Positions 1-6,731 of a DNA stretch of 64,000 bases are shown here, in pieces. Origin of the DNA: an uncultured Eubacteriales bacterium (GTDB taxonomy: Bacteria; Bacillota; Clostridia; Christensenellales; CAG-314). A program made the translations under genes and the position numbers. The DNA is taken from positions 124,001 through 188,000 of the forward strand of contig URET01000001.1 of NCBI GenBank assembly GCA_900546875.1. The letters run 5' to 3'. The notes under the pieces were generated by a model that made no database searches, was not told where the DNA came from, and saw only the letters and a list, made by a program, of their open reading frames with translations. The stretch's first letter is position 1. Every line of letters begins with the position of its first letter.

Positions 1-620
1 CCGAATTCAATGTGGTAAAGCACTCAAACGAAGAAATATATTACAATGTCGACAAAATCCAACGCGCCATAATTCAAAAGAATAAAATCGAGTTTTTGTA
101 CTTCAACTTGCTGCCGGGCGGTAAAAAAGAGTACAGACAAGACGGAAGAAAATATACCGTATCTCCGCTTTCTACCGTAATAAGCGGCGACAACTATTAC
201 CTTATCTGCATTGACGATTCACACAGCAAACCGACTAATTACAGGATAGACAGGATGCAAAGACTCGAAATCCTCCCGGAAAAAGTCAGAGAATATCCCG
301 AGAACGAAGAATTTAAAATAACCGAACACCGCAAACAGGCATTTTATATGTTTACGGGAGAATCCGCAGAAGTAATTATAGAAATAACAAAAAAACTTAT
401 AAATGTAGTCGCCGATAAATTCGGAGAAAATGTTCAATACGAAAAAGTCGGAGAGGACAAATACAGATTCAAAGCTGTGGTACAGTTGAGCCGTATGTTT
501 TACGGTTGGTGTTTAAGTTTCGGAAGCGATATGAGGCTTATCGCTCCCGCATTTGTAGTAAACAAATTATCCGAGTATCTGGCAGAACTAACGACCGTAT
601 ATCATTTTACAAGATCATGA
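1..620 (+). CDS. WYL-domain transcriptional regulator, 5' end cut by window edge
   Basis: This is the C-terminal ~205 residues of a WYL-domain regulator. The frame is open from the first bases with no upstream stop, so the GTG at 12 is probably not the real start. Visible parts are a helical lead-in (IQRAIIQKNKIEFLYF), the beta-rich WYL core (PLSTVISGDNYYLICID, then YRIDRMQ) and a C-terminal WCX-like extension ending near the TGA at 618-620. Family members are usually 310-330 residues with an N-terminal winged helix-turn-helix and sense a nucleotide-like ligand; that DNA-binding half must lie outside the window. The target genes cannot be inferred from what is visible. Confidence 0.85.
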   Translation, partial: EFNVVKHSNEEIYYNVDKIQRAIIQKNKIEFLYFNLLPGGKKEYRQDGRKYTVSPLSTVISGDNYYLICIDDSHSKPTNYRIDRMQRLEILPEKVREYPENEEFKITEHRKQAFYMFTGESAEVIIEITKKLINVVADKFGENVQYEKVGEDKYRFKAVVQLSRMFYGWCLSFGSDMRLIAPAFVVNKLSEYLAELTTVYHFTRS

Positions 621-773
621 TCATCACTTAAAAGATCAAGTCAGATGTTCAGATATAAAATATAAAAAGTCAGTTCACAACTTCACAGCGTAATAATTAC
701 CGTTAAAGGCTGCATGGAATTTCATAACGTAATAATCGTCAATAAAGACAAAGTGAAATCTTACAGCTGAAAA

Positions 774-1538
774 TCAGAGATGATGTTTCAGTATCTCGAT
801 CTTATCTTCTTCAAATTCCATTACCTCACGAGCAAGGGCAAGTGCTTCAGGTCGGATATCGGCTGTATGTCGAAGGAGTTTTCCCATATTGATGACTCCC
901 ATAGTAGTGCCTTGAATCATCATTGAAGCTATGGCTGAAGTGGAATTATTCATAAGGAGTTTCATTCTCATAGTCAAGCGTGCCATAGTTTCGCCCATTT
1001 TAAGTTCTTTATTGAGGTCACAGTCCATTTCGTCAGCGAGAATCAGGGCTCTCGACAGAAATTCAGTATACTTGTCTGCCTGAGAGTCAAGAAGCTGCTG
1101 AAACCTTTTGTTCTTGACATAAGGAAGTATTACTCTGATACTGTCAGCCGCCATACTTACGTTTTGAAAAATATTGTTTAAAACGCATAAAGTGCTTTCA
1201 CTGTAAGGGCTAACGGTCAAGGCATCATGCCATTTGGCATTTTCTTTTGCCTGAGAATAATTTATTTTTTCGGACACCGTATTTTTTTCGGTTCTGATAT
1301 TTTTGTTTTTGTCTTTACGGGAAGTCTTGTTTATTTCAATATCAGAGTCAACGGTTTTATTATCCGTTTTATCCGATTTTACCTCACGTTTTTTCAAACA
1401 GCCGTCATCGCAAACATTTTTTTCGGAATACTCGAAATCATCCTCGTCGGAATTTTCGTCAAAAGTATCGAACCATCTGTTACGTGAAGTTTCCGCATTA
1501 TCATAATAATTGTGATCGCTCATTCTGAAATCGCTCAT
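774..1538 (-). CDS. hypothetical protein: acidic disordered N-terminus plus ferritin-like helical domain
   Basis: I chose the ATG at 1538 (254 aa) because GGAGG lies four bases upstream; a longer frame to 1577 has no such site. Residues ~1-100 are very rich in D, E, K, N and S and look disordered. Residues ~110-254 form a compact all-helical region with evenly spaced Asp/Glu (DSIRVILPYVKN, ADEMDCDL, MEFEEDKIEILKHHL). This resembles a small uncharacterised Clostridia family with a ferritin-like four-helix look and a conserved STSAIASMMIQGTTMG-type segment. No catalytic motif is certain and no function is known to me. It stands alone on the - strand between + strand genes. Confidence 0.7.
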   Translation of the reverse strand: MSDFRMSDHNYYDNAETSRNRWFDTFDENSDEDDFEYSEKNVCDDGCLKKREVKSDKTDNKTVDSDIEINKTSRKDKNKNIRTEKNTVSEKINYSQAKENAKWHDALTVSPYSESTLCVLNNIFQNVSMAADSIRVILPYVKNKRFQQLLDSQADKYTEFLSRALILADEMDCDLNKELKMGETMARLTMRMKLLMNNSTSAIASMMIQGTTMGVINMGKLLRHTADIRPEALALAREVMEFEEDKIEILKHHL

Positions 1539-1686
1539 AATTGCCTCCGAAAGATGTAAATAAAGCACCGCAATCAAAATTCCCGGTCGTGCCGGGCAAA
1601 TGCTGATGCGATTCTTTTATAACAGTATTTGCGTTTTTTGCGATAAAATGCAAAAATTACAAAATTCTCAACGGCTTTTTTTATTC

Positions 1687-1715
1687 TTGACAAGGATTAT
1701 CAAATAAGGTATAAT
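1687..1715 (+). promoter_or_regulatory. consensus sigma-A promoter of lgt
   Basis: TTGACA (1687-1692), a 17-base spacer and TATAAT (1710-1715) make a perfect housekeeping promoter. The expected transcription start, seven bases past the -10, falls on the A of the lgt ATG at 1722, so the message may be leaderless. Confidence 0.85.
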
Positions 1716-1721
1716 TCCAAT

Positions 1722-2615
1722 ATGCATGCATGGTTTTTTGAAGATCTGATACCCGATTCGATCAAAGACGCTCTGAATATTCAAGGTATACCCGCATACG
1801 GTACTATGATTTTTCTTGCAATAGTTGTTGCGGCAGTATACCTGATTTTGATGTACAAAAAATTCGGTTTTACTCAAAACGAAATAATATGGATGTTGAT
1901 ATATCTTACCGTATTCGGCTTATTGGGGGCGCACGTATTTTCGTTGCTTTTCAGAGTAGGTGAGATAGATTTTTCGTCTTCCGAAAAATTCTGGAAATCG
2001 GTATGGCATTTATTTTCCTCCCTTATGTACTATGGAGGAGTGATCGGCGGAACGATCGGTTTATACGTGTTTTCTAAAAAAGAACGCGTTCCGTTTTTTC
2101 TTTCGGGGGATCTGGCGGCGTCTGTTTTGCCTATAGTCCACGCTATAGGCAGGATAGGATGTTTTTTTGCCGGCTGTTGCTACGGAAAACAGACTGATGC
2201 ATGGTACGGCGTAGAATTTTTCTATGGAAGCAGCGTGGGGAAAGTAGTTCCGACGCAGCTTTTCGAATCGATATTTAATTTTTTATTGTTCTGTGCGATG
2301 ATTGCCGTGTATTTTGCGGTATATCGGAAAGGATTTATAAAGAACGAAAAAGGACAGATTCGTGAAAACAAATACGAAGGGATTTTCATGACGATTTATT
2401 TGCTTGCGTACCCGGTTTTCAGGTTTACGATAGAATTTTTCAGGGATGACCAAAGAGGCGTTATACTGGGATTATCGACATCGCAATTCATAAGCATATT
2501 TGTATTCGGAAGCGGTATATATATGCTCATAAGGCTGATAAAGCGTATCAAGGGAACCGGGAAAACGGAGAAAAATCTGACGGAGAACACACAACTGCAT
2601 GATAACGGTAATTGA
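1722..2615 (+). CDS. lgt: prolipoprotein diacylglyceryl transferase
   Basis: Lgt transfers diacylglycerol from phosphatidylglycerol to the lipobox cysteine of prelipoproteins in the membrane, the first step of lipoprotein maturation. The 297-residue protein has several hydrophobic segments, a SLMYYGGVIGG stretch matching the family's His/Gly loop, and HAIGRIGCFFAGCCYGK, the Lgt signature in the Cys-rich form common in Clostridia. The C-terminus has FRFTIEFFRDDQRG, another conserved Lgt block. The ATG at 1722 has no Shine-Dalgarno sequence. It sits six bases behind a consensus -10, so initiation may be leaderless. The 3' end overlaps ppa by 17 bases, which indicates cotranscription. Confidence 0.93.
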   Translation: MHAWFFEDLIPDSIKDALNIQGIPAYGTMIFLAIVVAAVYLILMYKKFGFTQNEIIWMLIYLTVFGLLGAHVFSLLFRVGEIDFSSSEKFWKSVWHLFSSLMYYGGVIGGTIGLYVFSKKERVPFFLSGDLAASVLPIVHAIGRIGCFFAGCCYGKQTDAWYGVEFFYGSSVGKVVPTQLFESIFNFLLFCAMIAVYFAVYRKGFIKNEKGQIRENKYEGIFMTIYLLAYPVFRFTIEFFRDDQRGVILGLSTSQFISIFVFGSGIYMLIRLIKRIKGTGKTEKNLTENTQLHDNGN

Positions 2616-3141
2616 TAAAATAGAAAAGGAAAGAATAACCCCGGAGGATTTTGTAGCGCTTATAGAAATACCCAAAAACGGCAAAAAGAAATATGAGCTT
2701 GACAAGACCACTGGTTTCATGATAATGGACAGGATATTATATACCTCTACCCATTATCCTTCTAATTACGGACTCATTCCCCGTACGCTAGCCGACGACG
2801 GGGATCATTTGGATGTACTTGTTTTGAGCAGCGAATGCATTGAGACGAATATACTTGTAAGATGTTATCCGATCGGGATGATAACGATGATAGATCAAAA
2901 CAGTAAAGACGATAAAATAATAGCGATCCCGTTCAGTGATCCGGTATATAACTGTTATTCATCGATAGATCAGCTGCCGTATCATGTGGCACAGGAGATG
3001 ATGCATTTTTTCTCTATATATAAAGAACTGGAAGGCAAGAAGACGGCGGTAGACAGGATACATACAGCCGAAGAGGCTAAGCAGTGTATCAGGGAATGTT
3101 TGGAGGCATTCATAAAGGAAAACGAAGAGCAACAAAATTAA
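2599..3141 (+). CDS. ppa: family I inorganic pyrophosphatase
   Basis: This enzyme hydrolyses cytoplasmic pyrophosphate to two phosphates using Mg2+. The 180-residue length fits soluble family I enzymes. The substrate and metal regions are visible: IEIPKNGKKKYELDK near the N-terminus, then YPSNYGLIPRT and the Asp cluster DGDHLDVLV. The textbook signature has Pro or Glu where this protein has His (DGDH rather than DGDP); the three metal-binding Asp are kept. The start overlaps lgt. Clostridia more often carry membrane or family II enzymes, so a family I copy is worth noting, but the assignment is firm. Confidence 0.9.
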   Translation: MITVIDKIEKERITPEDFVALIEIPKNGKKKYELDKTTGFMIMDRILYTSTHYPSNYGLIPRTLADDGDHLDVLVLSSECIETNILVRCYPIGMITMIDQNSKDDKIIAIPFSDPVYNCYSSIDQLPYHVAQEMMHFFSIYKELEGKKTAVDRIHTAEEAKQCIRECLEAFIKENEEQQN

Positions 3142-3161
3142 GTAAAAATTCAAAAAGGGTA

Positions 3162-3190
3162 TTCACAAATCAAATTTTATATGTTATAAT
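3162..3190 (+). promoter_or_regulatory. probable sigma-A promoter for ppx/gppA
   Basis: TTCACA (3162-3167), 17 bases and TATAAT (3185-3190) lie about 90 bases before the Ppx/GppA start. The -10 abuts a hairpin that looks like the terminator of the preceding operon. Confidence 0.65.
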
Positions 3191-3231
3191 AACCCTGTAG
3201 ATTTCGTTGGGATGAAAGACAGGGTTTTTTT
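3191..3231 (+). terminator. probable terminator of lgt-ppa
   Basis: AACCCTGT (3191-3198) pairs with ACAGGGTT (3219-3226) and is followed by a T run to 3231. The 20-base loop is long for an intrinsic terminator. It overlaps the start region of the downstream promoter, so transcripts starting there would lack part of the left arm. Confidence 0.5.
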
Positions 3232-3278
3232 CAGGCGAAAAAACGATGAATGTAAAAAGAAAACATTAAGAGGTTACA

Positions 3279-4790
3279 ATGGAAAGAATAGCTTTGATCG
3301 ATATGGGGTCCAACACAATGAGGTTGGTGGTATATGATGTTATTGAAGGCGGATACTATGTACTTGTAGACGAAATGCGCGAATCGGTCCGGCTGGGCGA
3401 AACCGAGAAAGACGGCTCGCTCAAGCAAACGAGGGTATTACAAGCGATCAGCGTGCTTAAAACTTACAAGAAGGTCTGTCTTGTCAATAAGGTGGAGAAG
3501 ATACTTGCTGTGGCGACTGCGGCCGTAAGGCAAGCGAGGAATCAGAAAGCGTTTCTTGCGGAGGTATATAATGTTACGGGGATCAAGCTCCGTGTTTTAA
3601 GCGAGACCGAGGAAGCGACATATGTATATCAGGGCGTGATAAATTCCATGGACATTCCTAAAGGACTCATAATGGAGATCGGCGGAGGAAGCACGAAGTT
3701 CGTGTATTACAACAGAAGGAATATATTGCAGGTCGCAATACTTCCTTTCGGAGCTTTGACGCTTACGGAGAAATTTGCCGATCCGACTTTGCCGCCTGAA
3801 AAAGTTACAGAAAATATTGAGAAATTTTTCTATGAGCAACTGGAATCATTGCCATGGCTCAAGGAGCTTGATCCCGATACACAGCTGATAGGAGTAGGCG
3901 GGAGTTTTCGTAATCTTAGCAGGATAGTGATAAAAATAAATAATTATCCTCTAAATATGGTCCACAATTATAAAGTGCAGCGGAGCGATCTTATCAGGAT
4001 ATATGACAAGATGCGCGTTTTGAACCTGGATAAGAAAATGAAGATAAAAGGACTTTCATCTCTTCGTGCAGACGTATTTCCCGGTGCGCTTGCAGCTATG
4101 AAGGCATTGGTCGATCATTGCGGTTTTGAAACATTTATCACAAGCAGCTGCGGATTGCGAGAAGGGTTCATGTTTAATTACGCTGTTCCGCTTACGATAG
4201 AGAAGCCTATAAACGACGTGTTAGGACATTCTCTTATGACATATGTCAAGCTTCTTCAGCAGGACAGAGCACACTGTGAACAGGTGTTTTACTTATGTAT
4301 TCAGCTTTTCAAGCAGCTGCGCGTACTTCACAAATTTCCGAGAGCATATATTAAGATACTCAGATGTACGGCGTTTATGATGGACGCGGGCAAGAGATTC
4401 ATATATTATCAGAATCAGAAGCATTCGGCTTATATGATACTTAACAGTAATCTTTTCGGTATCACTCATCATGATCTGGTAATGGCGGCACTGGTAACCG
4501 ATATGTATCCTACCGGAGAGGTCAATAAAAACGATTGGGAAAAATTCGGTGATCTTTTGTGCGACGAGGATATCGAGATAGCAAAGAAGCTTTCGGTCAT
4601 ATTCAAATTAGCCAAGAGTTTTGACAAGAGCCGTTCCGGAGCAATAACGGAAATAAACTGCGACGTTTTGGGAGACAGCGTCATAATGAAGACCGAAATT
4701 AACGGAGATGCTTCATTAGAGCTCAAAGAGGCTGCAAATGTAGCCGGTGATTTCAAGCGTGTATTTAAAAAGAATTTAGAGCTGATCTGA
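3279..4790 (+). CDS. Ppx/GppA family phosphatase
   Basis: Members hydrolyse inorganic polyphosphate (Ppx) or the pppGpp 5'-phosphate (GppA). The N-terminal ~300 residues form the ASKHA-fold domain, shown by ALIDMGSNTMRLVVYD (phosphate loop 1), ATAAVRQARN, the catalytic-Glu region (LSETEEATYVYQGV) and MEIGGGSTKF (phosphate loop 2). Residues ~320-500 form a helical HD-like C-terminal domain; its usual HD pair reads MMDAGK here, so it is probably not a working phosphohydrolase. The length (503 aa) fits the two-domain form. The start has AGAGG upstream. Sequence alone does not separate polyphosphatase from pppGpp phosphatase. Confidence 0.85.
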   Translation: MERIALIDMGSNTMRLVVYDVIEGGYYVLVDEMRESVRLGETEKDGSLKQTRVLQAISVLKTYKKVCLVNKVEKILAVATAAVRQARNQKAFLAEVYNVTGIKLRVLSETEEATYVYQGVINSMDIPKGLIMEIGGGSTKFVYYNRRNILQVAILPFGALTLTEKFADPTLPPEKVTENIEKFFYEQLESLPWLKELDPDTQLIGVGGSFRNLSRIVIKINNYPLNMVHNYKVQRSDLIRIYDKMRVLNLDKKMKIKGLSSLRADVFPGALAAMKALVDHCGFETFITSSCGLREGFMFNYAVPLTIEKPINDVLGHSLMTYVKLLQQDRAHCEQVFYLCIQLFKQLRVLHKFPRAYIKILRCTAFMMDAGKRFIYYQNQKHSAYMILNSNLFGITHHDLVMAALVTDMYPTGEVNKNDWEKFGDLLCDEDIEIAKKLSVIFKLAKSFDKSRSGAITEINCDVLGDSVIMKTEINGDASLELKEAANVAGDFKRVFKKNLELI

Positions 4791-4798
4791 AAACAGGC

Positions 4799-5962
4799 AT
4801 GCTAATATCGGTAAATTGCGCATCAGGCGTAGAAAGCGTGACGAAACGCGAGCTTATAGACCTCGGATACGGCGAAATACCCGCATTAAACGGCAGATTT
4901 ATATTTAATGCCCAAAAGGAAGATATTGCAAGACTGAATATGAATCTTCGGACGGCCGAAAGAGTAATGCTGGTCTGCGGAAGATTCAATGCGGAAAATT
5001 TTGACGAATTATATGAAGGCACAAGAAACTGTCCGTGGGAAGAGATCATTCCACAGGACGGTATGATAACGATAAAAGGCAAAAGTCATAAAAGCAGACT
5101 TTTTGCTGTTTCCGCGTGTCAAAGTATTGTCAAGAAAGCAGTTGCAGACAGGCTCACATCAGTATACGGACTGAATTCGCTTGAAGAAAGCGGAGAAAAA
5201 TATGTTATAGAGTTTTCCATATATGAAGATATGGCAACACTCAGTATAGACACATCCGGAGAAGCTTTGCACAAACGCGGGTATCGGGATCTGTCGGCGC
5301 CTGCGCCGTTAAAAGAAACGCTTGCAGCCGCGATGCTGATGCTTACTCCCCATAACGGAAAAAAGATAAACGATATTTTTTGCGGAAGCGGGACAATCCC
5401 GATAGAAGCGGCGCTGATGGCAAGGAATATTCCTCCGGGACTGAAAAGAAGTTTTGCTTTTGAAAAATGGCAGAAATTTGACAGCAGATACATACGGAAA
5501 GAAAGGGAAAAGGCTCAAGCGGAAATACTGAATAATAAAATAAAATGTTGCTATGCCTCAGATATCGAACCTGAAATGGTTTCAATGGCTAAAAGACATG
5601 CAAAAAGAGCAGGGGTATATGACAACATTGAATTCCGTTGTTGCGATATGCGCGGATTCATGTGCAGCGGAGAAGCGATAGTAACCAATCTGCCGTTCGG
5701 AGAAAGATTGCTTGATACAAAAAGCGTGATCGGATTATACAAAGATTTCGGAAAGATGTACAGAGAAAATTGTACAGGGACATCTCTCACGGCACTTACG
5801 GATAATAAAGCTTTTGAGAAATACATAGGTCGTGACGCGTCAAAAAAGCGCAAATTGTATAACGCAAACATCGAATGTACCGTATACTTTTATTATACAG
5901 AGGGAAACAATGGAAAAGGAAAAAATAGAAAGGATCAACCGGCTCAGACAACTTCAACGTGA
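4799..5962 (+). CDS. THUMP-domain class I RNA methyltransferase (RlmL N-terminal/YpsC type)
   Basis: This predicted rRNA guanine-N2 methyltransferase uses S-adenosylmethionine. Residues ~1-160 carry the pre-THUMP and THUMP RNA-binding region. The Rossmann methylase domain follows, with DIFCGSGTIPIEAALMA as the SAM-binding loop and TNLPFGERL as the catalytic N-P-P-Y-like motif IV. The 387-residue length matches Firmicutes YpsC, which resembles the N-terminal half of E. coli RlmL (m2G2445). It begins eight bases after the Ppx/GppA gene and its 3' end overlaps the next gene by 53 bases, so it lies within an operon. The exact rRNA target is inferred from the family. Confidence 0.85.
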   Translation: MLISVNCASGVESVTKRELIDLGYGEIPALNGRFIFNAQKEDIARLNMNLRTAERVMLVCGRFNAENFDELYEGTRNCPWEEIIPQDGMITIKGKSHKSRLFAVSACQSIVKKAVADRLTSVYGLNSLEESGEKYVIEFSIYEDMATLSIDTSGEALHKRGYRDLSAPAPLKETLAAAMLMLTPHNGKKINDIFCGSGTIPIEAALMARNIPPGLKRSFAFEKWQKFDSRYIRKEREKAQAEILNNKIKCCYASDIEPEMVSMAKRHAKRAGVYDNIEFRCCDMRGFMCSGEAIVTNLPFGERLLDTKSVIGLYKDFGKMYRENCTGTSLTALTDNKAFEKYIGRDASKKRKLYNANIECTVYFYYTEGNNGKGKNRKDQPAQTTST

Positions 5963-6140
5963 AAGAGAACTTACCGACGAAGAAAAAGAAGAACAAAATC
6001 GTTTAAGAAGAGAGTTTATAGACGATATAAAAAGCCAGGTCGCGCAAAAGCTTGACGACGTAATAATAATCGACGAAAACGGAAACAAGAAAAAGCTTAC
6101 GCTCAAAGAGCAGGATGAAAACAAGAAGGAGACAAAATGA
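5910..6140 (+). CDS. DUF896 family protein (YnzC-like)
   Basis: A 76-residue, highly charged protein with the DUF896 signature: an N-terminal helical hairpin (RINRLRQLQRERELTDEEK, then RREFIDDIKSQV) and a short DENGNKK tail. B. subtilis YnzC has the same size and layout, and is a small cytoplasmic protein of unclear role linked to SOS-regulated loci. The ATG at 5910 lies inside the end of the methyltransferase gene in another frame, with an AGAGGG site upstream. The stop overlaps the next start as ATGA. The family match is convincing from composition and length, but the function is unknown. Confidence 0.75.
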   Translation: MEKEKIERINRLRQLQRERELTDEEKEEQNRLRREFIDDIKSQVAQKLDDVIIIDENGNKKKLTLKEQDENKKETK

Positions 6141-6730
6141 CTATGACGGCGGAGCAAAGGTATAAAAGCATATTCAACGAATATATCAAAAGGGAAGGAG
6201 CCCAAAAACTGCTTGATTGGCTTAGTCGTACGGATTTTTTTACCGCGCCCGCGAGTGCAAAATTTCATAACGCTTTTGAAGGCGGACTGGTATTGCACAG
6301 TCTTAATGTTTTTGACAGACTTTTAAGAGAAGTCAAAGAAGAATACGGGGAAAATTTCAATGAAAAGTATTCAATGGAAACTATTACCGTGTGCGCTCTG
6401 CTTCATGACATCTGCAAAGTCAATTTTTATAAAAAAGAAATAAGAAACGTAAAAGAAAACGGAGAATGGGTACCTAAAACGTTTTATACTGTTGAAGACG
6501 AATTACCTTACGGACACGGTGAAAAATCTGTATATATCGTCAGCGGATTCATCAAGCTTACACGTAGTGAAGCCATGGCAATAAACTGGCACATGGGAGG
6601 GTTTGATACACGCGTAAAAGGCGGAGATTATTCACTTTCGGCAGCGTTTTACTCATATCCGCTTGCACTTTTGCTTCATATAGCAGACAATAAAGCAGCT
6701 TACCTTGACGAGGAAAGGTACACAAGATAG
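6137..6730 (+). CDS. HD-domain metal-dependent phosphohydrolase
   Basis: A 197-residue single HD domain. The metal ligands are visible as VLHSLNVF (first His), ALLHDICKVNFY (HD pair) and, further on, conserved His and Asp in YGHGEKSV, INWHMGGF and HIADNKA. This pattern is typical of small HD hydrolases that act on nucleotides or nucleic-acid ends, but the substrate cannot be inferred. It starts in an ATGA overlap with the YnzC-like gene and has AAGGAGA upstream. The Clp ATPase follows after one base, so the three are probably cotranscribed. Confidence 0.8.
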   Translation: MTMTAEQRYKSIFNEYIKREGAQKLLDWLSRTDFFTAPASAKFHNAFEGGLVLHSLNVFDRLLREVKEEYGENFNEKYSMETITVCALLHDICKVNFYKKEIRNVKENGEWVPKTFYTVEDELPYGHGEKSVYIVSGFIKLTRSEAMAINWHMGGFDTRVKGGDYSLSAAFYSYPLALLLHIADNKAAYLDEERYTR

Positions 6731-6731
6731 T

